Assembly (NCBI GenBank): GCA_944319735.1
Contig: CALUEU010000001.1
Coordinates: forward strand, 310,001-374,000
Length of the DNA: 64,000 nt
DNA from: an uncultured Methanomassiliicoccus sp.
Lineage (GTDB): Archaea; Thermoplasmatota; Thermoplasmata; Methanomassiliicoccales; Methanomassiliicoccaceae
Reading direction: 5' to 3'
Shown: positions 1 through 9,464 of the stretch, one piece after another
How positions within the stretch are numbered: position 1 is the first letter of the stretch
Layout: every line of letters starts with the position of its first letter
Notes under the pieces: model-generated
What the model saw: the letters and a program-made list of their open reading frames with translations, nothing else
What the model was told of the DNA's origin: nothing
Database searches by the model: none
Position numbers and translations under genes: made by a program

Positions 1-668
1 ACACTTCAACTCTCGGTGGATATTTAAGAAGTCATCAGGCTGAAGAAGCTGAGTATCTAATACTTACAAAAGTTGATGAAATCGGCTCTGATGATGTTAA
101 GTCTTTAATCTTAAAATTAAATGATATTAATCCAGATAGAAAGATTATCCCTTACTCTGCAGTCACCGGCGAAGGTTTGCAGGAGATTTTAGATATAATT
201 ACATCTGAAGAAGAGACTGCAAGAAAACCAGTAGACGTAGATTATGACAAATACGCTGAAGCAGAAGCTGAGCTAGGATGGTATAACGGAATATATGAAT
301 TCACTGCACCTGAATATGATTCGTATGAGCTCTCAATGGATATACTAAAAAACCTCGCATCGAAATACATGCCATCAGACATTGCCCATGCAAAAGTGGC
401 AATAACAAATGATAACAGCCACACGAAGATCTCTCTCATCGGGAATGAGTTTACAATAGGCGGTGTCAAAGGGTCTAGGTTCGGCAAGGGTGCATCTAAA
501 TTAAACTTCAATGCAAGAATTGTTTCAGAACCAGAAATGTTGAGACAGGCCATCAGAGAAACAATAGAATCCTGTTTCAAAGAAAAATGCATTCAATATA
601 AACTTCAATTCGATGATTGTTTTTCACCTAGCAGGCCTAATCCAACTTACAGGATATTGTATGAATAA
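1..668 (+). CDS. G3E family GTPase (CobW/P47K-like), N-terminus missing
   Basis: The reading frame is open from the left edge (first full codon at position 3), so the gene starts outside the window and the Walker A region is not visible. What remains begins in the GTPase fold: TKVD at 66-77 matches the G4 (N/T)KxD base-recognition motif and SA at 156-161 matches G5. A roughly 160-residue C-terminal domain follows, with an ELGW motif. G3E GTPases deliver metals or act as chaperones for metallo- and corrinoid enzymes. In a methylotrophic methanogen a role in corrinoid methyltransferase or nickel protein maturation is plausible but is inference. A TTG at 177 could be mistaken for a start, but the conserved motifs lie upstream of it. 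Confidence 0.7.
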   Translation, partial: TSTLGGYLRSHQAEEAEYLILTKVDEIGSDDVKSLILKLNDINPDRKIIPYSAVTGEGLQEILDIITSEEETARKPVDVDYDKYAEAEAELGWYNGIYEFTAPEYDSYELSMDILKNLASKYMPSDIAHAKVAITNDNSHTKISLIGNEFTIGGVKGSRFGKGASKLNFNARIVSEPEMLRQAIRETIESCFKEKCIQYKLQFDDCFSPSRPNPTYRILYE

Positions 669-673
669 ATATA

Positions 674-698
674 ATGGGTTAACCCCATTTTTTATTTT
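674..698 (+). terminator. Intrinsic-type terminator after the GTPase gene
   Basis: A short inverted repeat (ATGGG, loop TTAAC, CCCAT) starts six bases after the stop codon and is followed by a T-rich run. This is a typical archaeal termination arrangement. Confidence 0.6.
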
Positions 699-750
699 TA
701 TGATGCAAAAAAATAAGTTTTGATCCGGCTGATGCCGAATCATAACTTGT

Positions 751-1977
751 TCATCCAGTAGCAAGATCGCTCTGTCTGATGGCCTCATCAATCTCGGCTT
801 TTATGTCTTCAGGAATTCCACGTATTCCCACTTCAAGGAATCCTCTTACGATCATCCCTACAGCTTCATCCTCAGTTAGTCCACGGGACATGATGTATTC
901 AACCTGATCCTGCGCAACCTTTCCCAATGAAGCTTCATGAGTCATTTCAACATCTGCTACCCTAGCATCCAGCTCTGGAATTGCAACGTTTATCCCAGAG
1001 TCTCCGAGGATCAGACCGCGGCATTCCAAATGTGCTTTGATATCTTTGGCTTCTCCAACCAATGTACCTCTGTTGATGACTTCTCCGCCGACAGTGATGG
1101 AGCGTGAAATGATTTCAGCTTTGCATTCAGGAGCTGACAGTACCACTCTTGACCCAAGATCAAGCTCTGCTCCGGGCTGTGCAATTGCTACAGTGTTGAA
1201 CTGAGCTACAGCACCTTTTCCAACAAGCCTTGCTGTTGGATATGTCTGAACACTCTTGACTTTTTTGAGGATTACATAGTTGTTGATGAATGTACCATTT
1301 TCTTCTACCACTATACCAGTACGAGGTCTTACGCCAATATTTTCTGCCCAGTTGTGGATCATGGTGAATTTCAAACTGGCATCCTTTTTGACATATATCT
1401 CTGAAATACCCATGTGAAGTGCGGTGTCTACATCGCTTCCAGAAGTGCATCCTGAAATGATCTCTATGGAAGCTCCCTCTTCAACGATGATTATGTTATG
1501 TACTGTCTGTGCGGAGATGTCGTGGCCGATCATAATACAGGTCTGAACAGGCAGTTTGACCTTTTTGCCTGCAAACGCTCTAATAAAGTAACCAGGAGAG
1601 TCGTTGAGATATGTGGCCGCAGTATACTTATCAGCATCAACATTTACTGCATTCCATGAGTAGTCTTTCAACCAGTCATATTTTTTCAAAGCATCCCTGA
1701 TATCCATCAGTTCAAATCCGTCATTATTGGAATTGTTCAGAACGATGGAATTGTCAATGACTAGCATGTTTCCATCATTTCCTTCTGTAGACGGATTGAC
1801 ACCGGTTTTCAGCATTGCTTCTTTGATATTATTTGGTAATTCTGAAGGAGCGTTGAATACAGGAATTTCTCCGGAAACTTCTGAGTATGTTTTAAGATCG
1901 AAATCTTCTCCGAAGGCTCCTTTTTTCTGTAATGCATTTTTTGCACGTTCTATCAGTTCATCTCTATCAGACGGCAT
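751..1977 (-). CDS. sufB: Fe-S cluster assembly scaffold SufB/SufD
   Basis: This 408-residue protein is the scaffold partner of the SufC ATPase encoded directly upstream. In the family the SufB-SufC complex assembles Fe-S clusters in the cytoplasm, and methanogens usually have only this two-gene system. The long beta-helical middle with invariant Gly and Asn residues and the conserved C-terminal part are characteristic. The start is taken at the ATG at 1977. A GAGGA site at 1987-1991 lies nine bases upstream of it, whereas the GTG at 1986 abuts that site with no spacing. The gene overlaps the end of sufC by 25 bases, so the two are translationally coupled. Whether it is closer to SufB or SufD cannot be settled by eye. 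Confidence 0.9.
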   Translation of the reverse strand: MPSDRDELIERAKNALQKKGAFGEDFDLKTYSEVSGEIPVFNAPSELPNNIKEAMLKTGVNPSTEGNDGNMLVIDNSIVLNNSNNDGFELMDIRDALKKYDWLKDYSWNAVNVDADKYTAATYLNDSPGYFIRAFAGKKVKLPVQTCIMIGHDISAQTVHNIIIVEEGASIEIISGCTSGSDVDTALHMGISEIYVKKDASLKFTMIHNWAENIGVRPRTGIVVEENGTFINNYVILKKVKSVQTYPTARLVGKGAVAQFNTVAIAQPGAELDLGSRVVLSAPECKAEIISRSITVGGEVINRGTLVGEAKDIKAHLECRGLILGDSGINVAIPELDARVADVEMTHEASLGKVAQDQVEYIMSRGLTEDEAVGMIVRGFLEVGIRGIPEDIKAEIDEAIRQSDLATG

Positions 1978-2699
1978 TTTATACACTCCTCGTAACCCTT
2001 TGTTCTGATGTCTTTCAATAATTCACGTGGATTGCCCATGCAGGTAATGGTTCCATTACATAAGACGTATCCACGATCAGCTTCGATGTAATCAAGAATC
2101 TGGCCCGTGTGGGTGATTACTAAAGCGCTTTTTCCAGATTCTTCTCTCTTCCCAGCACATTTACCGCCTGAGATCAGATCATGGACCATTGTACCTACAC
2201 GCTCAATGCTTTCCAGATCTACACCGGATTCTGGTTCATCGAGCATAAATAAACACGGATCCTGCGCAGCGAGCTGCAGCAATTCAGACCTTTTGATTTC
2301 TCCTCCTGAGAAACCAACATTTACGTCTCTGCTGAGGAAATTTTCCATATTGAGTTTTGAAGCAAGCTTCTCTGGATCCACTTTTCCGTGGCTGCTTACC
2401 TTGATAATGTCATAAAGATTGACACCGCTTAAGTTTGGAGGCCTTTGAGACATAAGACCAATTCCCAGTCTTGCCCTTTCATTTATAGGCATATTTGTTA
2501 TGTCCACATCATTAAACAGAATCTGTCCTTTTACAACTTTGTAGTTTCCTAGTCCCATTATTGTCGAAAGAAGCGTGGATTTTCCAGATCCATTTGGTCC
2601 AAACAAAACACTTGTGGATCCCGGTAAAACGCTGAGACTTACGTTGTTGAGGACTTTCCTGCCCCCTACTTCAACTGTGAGATCTTTAATTTCTAACAT
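1953..2699 (-). CDS. sufC: Fe-S cluster assembly ATPase SufC
   Basis: ABC-type ATPase of 248 residues that powers the SufB scaffold. The Walker A GPNGSGKS (about residues 34-41), the ABC signature SGGEIKR (131-137) and the Walker B LFMLDEP (150-156) are all intact. The ATG at 2699 is chosen because a GGGGGGAG site lies just upstream and the SufC family begins with the beta-strand found here; the longer frame adds residues unlike the family. It is the first gene of a sufC-sufB operon. An insertion of a few Lys/Gly-rich residues after the Walker B segment is slightly unusual. The 214-base gap to the next gene contains the divergent promoters. Confidence 0.93.
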   Translation of the reverse strand: MLEIKDLTVEVGGRKVLNNVSLSVLPGSTSVLFGPNGSGKSTLLSTIMGLGNYKVVKGQILFNDVDITNMPINERARLGIGLMSQRPPNLSGVNLYDIIKVSSHGKVDPEKLASKLNMENFLSRDVNVGFSGGEIKRSELLQLAAQDPCLFMLDEPESGVDLESIERVGTMVHDLISGGKCAGKREESGKSALVITHTGQILDYIEADRGYVLCNGTITCMGNPRELLKDIRTKGYEECIKCRLIEMN

Positions 2700-2913
2700 G
2701 CTCTCCCCCCTAAAGAAACAAATCATCGTTATTGAAGCTTCCCCTGTTTCTTTTAGAAAGCCTATGATCTGTTTCTTGTTTGGTGCTATCAAGCTTATTC
2801 GGAATGATATAACGCTATCTTCACGATAGTTAATAAAAGGTCTTAACGTAACTAAAAATTGGTAGCAGAATCATAGAAATTGAAATTGCATAGAAAAATT
2901 CAAAAATGTCATC

Positions 2914-3633
2914 TTGCAAAAATCAAATGTGCTCGGATTCTGTCATTTGTTCGCAGGAATGGTCATTGGCCTTATAATCTACAAAATTACACTTCAGCGT
3001 CCTGCGGTCATTGCCTGTGGATTTGGAGCCATACTTCCAGACTTGATAGATAAGCCTCTGGGACATTTCATTTTGGCTGATTCTCTCAATTCAGGCAGAA
3101 TCTATGCCCATACTCTGCTGATGCTTATTGCATTCGTCGTTATCGGGCTTTACTACTGGAAGAAGAAGTCAAGTTTTTCCATTCTTGCAGTGTCCGCAGG
3201 GATCTCCTCACACCTTGTTTTAGATGAACTCTGGAAGTCCCCAGTAACTTTGTTCTGGCCGTTCAAAGGACATTTTGAAACATCAGATTTTGAGTCATAT
3301 TTTACTACATTTGCCGCTAAAGAGCTTTTTTCAATTTCAGAATGGGTATTTGCAATAATGGTAATATGCATACTAATTGTAGTTTACAAAGATAAATTAA
3401 ACATATTTGCCAGGCTGTCTCCATACATTGAAAAAAGTTACCCAATCCCTCAGATTATTTTGATGATAATGGGATTTGTATATCTCATGCATGGGATAAA
3501 TTATCAGTATCAAGAAAATATTGTTATCGGAGCAGTCTCAGTCTTAGGAGGATTAGGCCTGCTTTACGGCATGAAAGAAAAAGAAATCGGCGGTGATTTG
3601 TTTTCATCTCACTTGAGCACCGCCAAAAGGTGA
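2914..3633 (+). CDS. DUF457/YdjM-type membrane-bound metal-dependent hydrolase
   Basis: Polytopic membrane protein with the conserved polar motifs of the YdjM/DUF457 family: an early His in the first helix, a GAILPDLIDKP loop, an R..xHTLL segment and HLVLDELW..PV. These place His and Asp residues at a putative metal site in the membrane. The family's biochemical function is not well established. The frame can start at TTG 2914 or GTG 2929; neither has a clear ribosome site, which fits a leaderless transcript. The 3' end overlaps the convergent MFS gene by 25 bases. Confidence 0.7.
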   Translation: MQKSNVLGFCHLFAGMVIGLIIYKITLQRPAVIACGFGAILPDLIDKPLGHFILADSLNSGRIYAHTLLMLIAFVVIGLYYWKKKSSFSILAVSAGISSHLVLDELWKSPVTLFWPFKGHFETSDFESYFTTFAAKELFSISEWVFAIMVICILIVVYKDKLNIFARLSPYIEKSYPIPQIILMIMGFVYLMHGINYQYQENIVIGAVSVLGGLGLLYGMKEKEIGGDLFSSHLSTAKR

Positions 3634-4979
3634 TCGCTTACCGACTTAGCCTTGGATGCCACGTTCTGAGGTGAAGTTGTGTTCTTTAATTCCACAACCA
3701 GCTCCTTGACTACCACTTTATTTGGAGCGTTTCCATCTTCTTTCAGCTTTAAGAGGTACCATAAAGATACCAATCCCAGCAGGAATGCAAAGACAAAGAA
3801 GTATTCCCATCCACCGACAAATCCGATTGCAATTCCACCGATTAAAGGAGCTAAACCAGCAGATACGGAAGAGAACAGGGAAGTCGCTGCTAGATAGGAA
3901 GTGGCTTTGTCTTTTGGTGCCAGTTTCAAACCTATATTTCCAGTTGCAAGGTTTACACCTGCTGATGCTGCACCGCTGATCATGTGTATACCTATAATCA
4001 GTGCTACTACTAGATTACTGCCTGCAAATGCTGATGTCGCTGCCCACATGAGGGCTACAATAACCATCGCAGGTCCTGCAATTTTCAACACTGATACGTT
4101 TGAATAGCGGTCACATAGAACTCCCCATATTCGGAAGAAGAGCATGCTGGTGATCTGGCTGATTACTGTGAATATTGTCACGGATGAAGCTGAATAACCG
4201 AATGTAGTCATCAGATAGACAGTGAGGAAAGGCATTGCTAGGTTGATAGCGAAATTCCATGAAGCTAGGAATTTTATGAGGGTTTTGAAGTTCTTGTCTT
4301 CAAAGGGTTTCTTGACTATCTCAGAGAAGGGCGGCATTGTCTGGGCAGTCATTGAAGGCTCCGGCATTCTGGAGACTACGATTACACCTATGAGTCCAAA
4401 CACGAATCCGCCGATGAACAGTGCAGAGTAGCCTAGTACTTCCATTCCGGGAAAGGCTGACTGCCAGGCTGAGATGAACCATGCTGCGGCCAATGCTGCT
4501 GGTATTCCGACTGCGGTGGAAAGCAGCATTTTTCTTGAGAAGAAGTTTCCCAGAGACTTCTTTGGCACAATGTCATTCATCCAGGAGTTCCAGCTGCAGC
4601 TTCCGATTGATGCCAGCAGTGAAAGGGCTATCAGGAGCAAGATTATCAGAGGAATTTCAAAGCCTTTAGCGATGAAAGGTACTGAAGCTACAACTAGCCA
4701 CAAAGAACGGCTCAAGGCGCTGGCCAATACAGTAATTGATTTCCTTACACGCAGTTTCTCAACCAGAAAAACTGCAGGAATCTGAATTACGTTGGCAAGA
4801 AAGGGGATTGTGGCTAAGATTCCTACAATTAATTCAGAGGCACCTAGCGCCAATGCAAAGGCAGTGAGAAAAACACTGCCTGTGAGTGTTGACAGTGCCT
4901 GTGACATCATTCCATCGAAAATGATGCTTCTGAGTCCTTTCTGGACCTCGTTATCACTAAGCAGTCTCTTGTTTTTCAT
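3609..4979 (-). CDS. Major facilitator superfamily transporter
   Basis: A 456-residue protein with about twelve hydrophobic helices in two halves separated by a polar loop (around residues 205-230), as in MFS carriers. Small-residue-rich helices and a loop with R and D between helices 2 and 3 (VEKLRVRKS) fit the family. The start at ATG 4979 is preceded by GGAG at a six-base distance. The substrate cannot be predicted. The last ~50 residues are a polar cytoplasmic tail. It overlaps the convergent DUF457 gene at the 3' end. Confidence 0.8.
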   Translation of the reverse strand: MKNKRLLSDNEVQKGLRSIIFDGMMSQALSTLTGSVFLTAFALALGASELIVGILATIPFLANVIQIPAVFLVEKLRVRKSITVLASALSRSLWLVVASVPFIAKGFEIPLIILLLIALSLLASIGSCSWNSWMNDIVPKKSLGNFFSRKMLLSTAVGIPAALAAAWFISAWQSAFPGMEVLGYSALFIGGFVFGLIGVIVVSRMPEPSMTAQTMPPFSEIVKKPFEDKNFKTLIKFLASWNFAINLAMPFLTVYLMTTFGYSASSVTIFTVISQITSMLFFRIWGVLCDRYSNVSVLKIAGPAMVIVALMWAATSAFAGSNLVVALIIGIHMISGAASAGVNLATGNIGLKLAPKDKATSYLAATSLFSSVSAGLAPLIGGIAIGFVGGWEYFFVFAFLLGLVSLWYLLKLKEDGNAPNKVVVKELVVELKNTTSPQNVASKAKSVSDHLLAVLK

Positions 4980-5082
4980 CTCCTTCTCCAGGGACAGTTT
5001 AGAAGTCCCAAGAGTCCCACCCCAGGAGATATTATAAGCTCGTTATTATCAAGTAATCAAGTCTGATAATAACGCACTAGAA

Positions 5083-5541
5083 TCAGTCTTTTCCTTTTTG
5101 TTCCATAGCATGTTTCATTTCATCATACTGCTCTTTTGTTATCTCCCCGCGTATGAATTTTAGATTCAAGTCATCCAAGGATGCCTGCACTTCTTCTGCT
5201 TCAGCCGGGGTGATGCTTGTTGCCGGAGCTGGTTTTCTTCCGATCACCTGGCTTTTAAAATTAGACATTTCTGCATATTGTACCACCTGGGGAATCTGCA
5301 CATCTTTCAGCAGCATGATTGTAGCGGCAGTCACGAGAATCATAATTATTGGTCCTAGAAACAGCATTAAAGCTAAAATCCAGATCATGCGGAGCTCATC
5401 AGCTGCAGTTAGATCTACAAGTCCTGATGACTGGACATCCAGGGGATCAATAAATAATGCCAAGAGTACAAACAGGATGAAAAGAGAGATTGCTAATGTT
5501 ATTAACACCCAGAATAGTGTTTTGCGGTTTAATGAATCCAT
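5083..5541 (-). CDS. Small membrane protein with C-terminal SHOCT-like segment
   Basis: About 152 residues: two long hydrophobic helices near the N-terminus, a linker, and a C-terminal short helical hairpin (LNLKFIRGEITKEQYDEM) that resembles the SHOCT oligomerisation motif. The ATG at 5541 is chosen because a GGGGAG site lies ten bases upstream. A longer frame starting at 5673 would run into the divergent NifX-like gene and lacks a comparable site. The function is unknown; SHOCT proteins are usually small membrane-associated oligomers. Confidence 0.65.
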   Translation of the reverse strand: MDSLNRKTLFWVLITLAISLFILFVLLALFIDPLDVQSSGLVDLTAADELRMIWILALMLFLGPIIMILVTAATIMLLKDVQIPQVVQYAEMSNFKSQVIGRKPAPATSITPAEAEEVQASLDDLNLKFIRGEITKEQYDEMKHAMEQKGKD

Positions 5542-5659
5542 AGGAATCTTACTCCCCATCAACATCTCAAATATTTGAAGTTCCCTATTAATTGAGACGC
5601 GTAAATTCATGAGGAAAATTAATGTGTTATCATCACCCATGCTTGGTACGGGTACAGAT

Positions 5660-5977
5660 ATGAAATTATGCATAAGTGCTGAAGATCCTGAGCTCGAATC
5701 GCTGGTGGCAGAAGAATTCGGACATGCTGACTACTTTATAATATACGATTCTGAGACTAAAGAATGGAATGCTTATCCAAATGAAGCCACGATCTCTGCT
5801 GAAGGGTCTGGGATGATGGCTGCTGAACAGGTAGTGAAATTAGCTCCAGAAGTCGTATTGACAGGCTTTGTGGGACCTCACGGGAAGAAGATCCTAGAAG
5901 ATGCTGGCATAAAATTAGTATTTGACGAGGATGGAACGGTCCGCTCCTCCATAGACAGATGGCTGAAGAAGCAGTGA
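5660..5977 (+). CDS. NifX/NifB-like dinitrogenase iron-molybdenum cofactor domain protein
   Basis: A single-domain protein of about 105 residues matching the NifX/NafY/NifB C-terminal fold: an N-terminal strand MKLCISAED, a segment on divergence of the HADYF type, GSGMMAAEQVV, and the glycine turn GFVGPHG. Methanogens carry several such proteins; known relatives bind iron-sulfur or Fe-Mo cofactor precursors, but no nitrogenase genes are present here. The ATG at 5660 begins exactly where the family fold begins; the frame also extends upstream to 5609. It is divergent from the SHOCT-like gene. Confidence 0.75.
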   Translation: MKLCISAEDPELESLVAEEFGHADYFIIYDSETKEWNAYPNEATISAEGSGMMAAEQVVKLAPEVVLTGFVGPHGKKILEDAGIKLVFDEDGTVRSSIDRWLKKQ

Positions 5978-5992
5978 CCGCCTCATGTCCAA

Positions 5993-6568
5993 TCAGACGA
6001 GGTTTATGTCCAAATCCATCTGATTGATCAAGGTATCTAAAATCATAGAATGTTTTTGTGCATACTGCACAACATCTTCTATTTCTTCTTTTGGAGCGGC
6101 TGAGTCTATTCTTATATCCATGTCCAGATTTTTCAACCCGGGTTTGATTTGTTCAGAAATTCCCAGAATTCCCTGTATGTCTACATCCCCTTCCAGGATA
6201 ATTGACATTTTTTTGATTTCTATGCCTCTCAGGCTAGCAGTATAAACGATTGATGTTGAAAGACATGATGCCAAGGCATGCATCAAGGATACTGCGGCGC
6301 ATGGTGCGGTATCAGTCCCCATTAATACACCTGGCTGATCGGAATGCATCTTAAAAGGCTCTGTTCTGATCAAAATTTGAGGACCACCATCTATACGTTG
6401 AGCAGCAGTTTCTGTTTTTGTTCCTTTTATCCATTCATTTGCGATGTGAAAGCGGAACGCCGCCAGATCCGGATTGTTATTTACCGCATCGATGGTGGCT
6501 TCCAGCTTCCCGACATCTACACCGTTAATGAATCCTTTTACCTCTTGTAGTGGCATCTCCATGTGCAT
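5993..6568 (-). CDS. OsmC/Ohr family protein lacking the second cysteine
   Basis: A 191-residue protein with the OsmC-like fold: the central segment ASCLSTSIVYTA after a helix that normally carries the reactive cysteine, then a beta sheet with MDIRID, then a C-terminal helix. In OsmC/Ohr peroxidases the C-terminal helix has HCPV with the resolving cysteine. Here the equivalent stretch is AQKHSMILDTL, with Ser in place of Cys. It may therefore not work as a classical two-cysteine peroxidase. Three ATGs are clustered at the start (6568, 6562, 6556) and none has a clear ribosome site. Confidence 0.75.
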   Translation of the reverse strand: MHMEMPLQEVKGFINGVDVGKLEATIDAVNNNPDLAAFRFHIANEWIKGTKTETAAQRIDGGPQILIRTEPFKMHSDQPGVLMGTDTAPCAAVSLMHALASCLSTSIVYTASLRGIEIKKMSIILEGDVDIQGILGISEQIKPGLKNLDMDIRIDSAAPKEEIEDVVQYAQKHSMILDTLINQMDLDINLV

Positions 6569-6601
6569 TGCGAATTTGCTTGCAACAAAGAGTATTTCAT
6601 C

Positions 6602-7090
6602 TTAACGGAGCTCACGACAGTGGAACCAGTTTGAAACGTGGTTTAAAGCAAGATACCAGAGGATGATTACCGGTATCACGATTGAGATTCCCAGAGACAT
6701 TAAAGTTCCAGTATCCATAACTCCGTACATGATTGCACCTAATACTGATGAGATGATTGAAAGTATCAGGAAAATCATCAGCAGTACCCTGGACCAGTTT
6801 CTGCCCTTGAGAAGGCCCCATGCAATGGCGAATCCAATTGCTGCAAAAACTAAGATCATTATACCCATAACCGCCCAGGTCATCGGAAGACTCTGGAGAA
6901 CATCTGGTGAAGCCATATCCATTAGTTCTGGAGGGACTCCATCTATAGCTAACAGACCTGCAGCTGCAAACATACCCATTGCAGCTATTACCAATAGAAC
7001 AGACCATATTATTTCTAAAGCGGCCAGGATAGTAACACCTATAGGTCTTTTACAGACCCTATTGTATGGTGAAACACCTGAATTAGTCAT
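6602..7090 (-). CDS. Four-helix membrane protein, function unknown
   Basis: A 162-residue integral membrane protein. The N-terminal RPIGVTILAALEIIW and the C-terminal LWYLALNHVSNWF frame are a pattern seen in many archaeal small membrane proteins with a GLLKGRNWSR loop between helices; no biochemical role is known. The ATG at 7090 lacks a ribosome site. A TATA-like CATATAGTT sits at about 7113-7121 on the minus strand, so the transcript is probably leaderless. Confidence 0.6.
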   Translation of the reverse strand: MTNSGVSPYNRVCKRPIGVTILAALEIIWSVLLVIAAMGMFAAAGLLAIDGVPPELMDMASPDVLQSLPMTWAVMGIMILVFAAIGFAIAWGLLKGRNWSRVLLMIFLILSIISSVLGAIMYGVMDTGTLMSLGISIVIPVIILWYLALNHVSNWFHCRELR

Positions 7091-7194
7091 ATCAAAGATT
7101 GTACAAAGCTAACTATATGATTATAGAGCGCTGATAGAGCGAAATTTGTCTTTAAGCGACATATTGATTTAAAAGATTAGCAGATAACCATGGG

Positions 7195-8577
7195 ATGAGA
7201 ATAAAGGGATTGAACAAATTCGATTCTGAAATCCTTGCTGCAATGTTAGATTACATTCCAGTAGACACTGAGGACGGCGTAGAATTATTAAAGAAGGAAG
7301 CGGCCGGCAATGTAGAGTTCAATGGAGAAAAATTATTCAAAAGTACATTCTCACAGATGACCTCGTCCAAGATCAGGATGAGAACTTCTACAGCTTATAA
7401 AATGATGAATTTAATGAGCGACAATGGAGAAAGTAAAAACAGCATAATCAGAAAAATGTTCAGTCCTGCAATAGAGAGTAAAATTGAATCATATTCTCCG
7501 ATGATTTCCCCAGATAAATTAGAGATTATCAGATTTGTTTTAAATGAGTGGACTAAAACTGCATCCAATGCCGATTCGGATTATCCAGAAGCATGCAGGG
7601 CCAAGATCGTATCGATGCCGGTTATGAAAATCACATTGGATGAAGATAATGTATCAAAAGAATATATCATCAGTGCAAGAGAGTTTATAAAATGTTTATT
7701 CCAACTAAACAATATAATAAATAATAGACCAAAATACTCTTCAGAGATGATAGATGAGTATTGGGAAGAAGTCTCTCCAGACTCTGGAATATTTTCTGCA
7801 GAACTCTGCCCTTACCTCAAAAAATTATCAATACAGTTGTTTGATCCATGTTACCGTTTCAGCATAAAAAGAACCGATGACGATCTTTATGATCAGGTAG
7901 CAGAAATGCTGCTGCTGGAAAGCCGCATGGAGACTATTGCAAACTGCACAGTAAGAACGTATGGCACATTGGTAGAAGATGAAACGTCTGTGCAGGAAAT
8001 AAAAAGCATTGAATCAGAAATCCTTGAAGAAAGAGTCATTCCAAAAGAAGTGTCTGAAGAGGGTTTGGAGCACATACGAAAACTGCTGAAAACCATCAGC
8101 AGTTTGAATGTAGATATGAGATTTCCATCTGAGGATTTCCTTTGCTTCTTGAATTTTGACATTACACTCGTTGATGACACGTTTATGATAGACGGGGTGG
8201 AAATCAAAGAAGAGAATAAAGATAGTATTTCAGAGATAATTAAGATAAGATTGATTGAACTGTCTCAGAAGATTTGCTGCAATATCCACATCCGCAGCGA
8301 AGATGAAGTATACAATAGAATACAAGAGATACTGGACATAAACGAAGAAGAGATTAGTGAAGAGTGCATATCAGAGTTGATAGAACTTAACTGCATCTCA
8401 AATCTATATGGTTCAATTAACAACTATTGCAGAGTGATCTGTGATGAAATTTTAAAGTACCTGCTGGGAATGCGCGAAATGTCGTTTACAATCCCCAATA
8501 TCCTGCTTACAATATTGAACTGCATACTTCTAGAAAAACCGGCAGATGAGATCCTGTCCGAACACATGGAGGCATGA
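7195..8577 (+). CDS. Unrecognised acidic helical protein, partner of an NYN nuclease
   Basis: A 460-residue soluble protein that I do not recognise. It is rich in Glu, Ile and Leu, predicted largely helical, with no signal peptide, membrane segment or nucleotide-binding motif. The middle (roughly residues 255-300) is strongly charged. The start at ATG 7195 lies in a weak initiation context; an ATG five bases upstream is out of frame and stops at once. The stop is three bases before the start of the NYN-domain gene, whose GGAGG ribosome site lies inside this gene's last codons. The two are therefore one operon and likely one functional unit, perhaps an RNA-processing module, which is inference from the partner. 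Confidence 0.6.
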   Translation: MRIKGLNKFDSEILAAMLDYIPVDTEDGVELLKKEAAGNVEFNGEKLFKSTFSQMTSSKIRMRTSTAYKMMNLMSDNGESKNSIIRKMFSPAIESKIESYSPMISPDKLEIIRFVLNEWTKTASNADSDYPEACRAKIVSMPVMKITLDEDNVSKEYIISAREFIKCLFQLNNIINNRPKYSSEMIDEYWEEVSPDSGIFSAELCPYLKKLSIQLFDPCYRFSIKRTDDDLYDQVAEMLLLESRMETIANCTVRTYGTLVEDETSVQEIKSIESEILEERVIPKEVSEEGLEHIRKLLKTISSLNVDMRFPSEDFLCFLNFDITLVDDTFMIDGVEIKEENKDSISEIIKIRLIELSQKICCNIHIRSEDEVYNRIQEILDINEEEISEECISELIELNCISNLYGSINNYCRVICDEILKYLLGMREMSFTIPNILLTILNCILLEKPADEILSEHMEA

Positions 8578-8580
8578 ATT

Positions 8581-9291
8581 ATGAAGTCCGTTGGACTGTA
8601 TGTTGATGGACCGAATATCGAAAGGGGCCTTTACGAAGCTAAAGAAACTGTAATCCTGCAGAATATAGGCAACATCTTGAAAGAATATGCTTCATTGAAT
8701 GGGGATCTTGTTGAATCGTTTGTTTTTATCGATGAAGATACTCAATGGAGAGAAGAAAGTACTAAGATAAGCTACGAAAAAAATGGTTTTGAATTCATTG
8801 AAAGCAAGGCCTTTAAATATTTCAATGCAGGAGGAGGATATGCTTACGGAAAAAGCCTCACAGACCCTGCCATGTACTGTTTTTTACTAGATCGTCTGCA
8901 TGATGAAGACTGCCCCGATATATTCATAATAATCACTGGAGACAAAGACATAACTGTACCTCTTGAATACATAAAATCCCATGAAAAAGATGCCATGGTA
9001 GTTGGAGAATCAAGTACGATGTCTGGATATCTCATATCAAAATGCAATGAACTTGGTTACAGATGTCACTCGTTACAACTGATTTCACATTTAAGCGATT
9101 TTAAAAATATGGTTCCCGAGACAATTGTAAGGCCGGAGGTTAAAAAACGCAATGAAGAAAAACGTCCGAAAAACAAAGTCCGTCCTAATCAATTAAATCC
9201 TAACAATATTGCTTATTGGAGATCTAGAGGATTTTCAGAGAGACCAGAAGACTGGGAAGAACGTCTTAAAAAAGAAAGAAATGAATATTAG
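8581..9291 (+). CDS. NYN/LabA-like PIN-fold nuclease
   Basis: A 236-residue protein. Residues 1-165 show the NYN (DUF88) fold: the opening strand VGLYVDGPNIERG with the first acidic residue, a central FIIITGDKDITVPLEYI with the GD.D motif, and MVVGESSTMSGYL further on. NYN proteins are PIN-like metal-dependent RNases. After about residue 180 comes a basic Lys/Arg-rich linker (KKRNEEKRPKNKVRP) that could bind RNA, then an acidic/basic tail with WRSRGF. It is the second gene after the 460-residue protein at a three-base spacing with a GGAGG site, so translation is probably coupled. Confidence 0.8.
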   Translation: MKSVGLYVDGPNIERGLYEAKETVILQNIGNILKEYASLNGDLVESFVFIDEDTQWREESTKISYEKNGFEFIESKAFKYFNAGGGYAYGKSLTDPAMYCFLLDRLHDEDCPDIFIIITGDKDITVPLEYIKSHEKDAMVVGESSTMSGYLISKCNELGYRCHSLQLISHLSDFKNMVPETIVRPEVKKRNEEKRPKNKVRPNQLNPNNIAYWRSRGFSERPEDWEERLKKERNEY

Positions 9292-9464
9292 ATAAAGAAT
9301 TAATAATAAATACTCAAAATCGTACTAATTAATTTTTTACATAATCGTATAGATTACGAATAGTTTTAAAAATGATATTTTAGAGTTGCCTGCATATGTC
9401 ATAACAAAAATCTGATGTGTAGCAGTACTTTGCATTAAAATAGATTATAAAAGGTTAAAAATAG

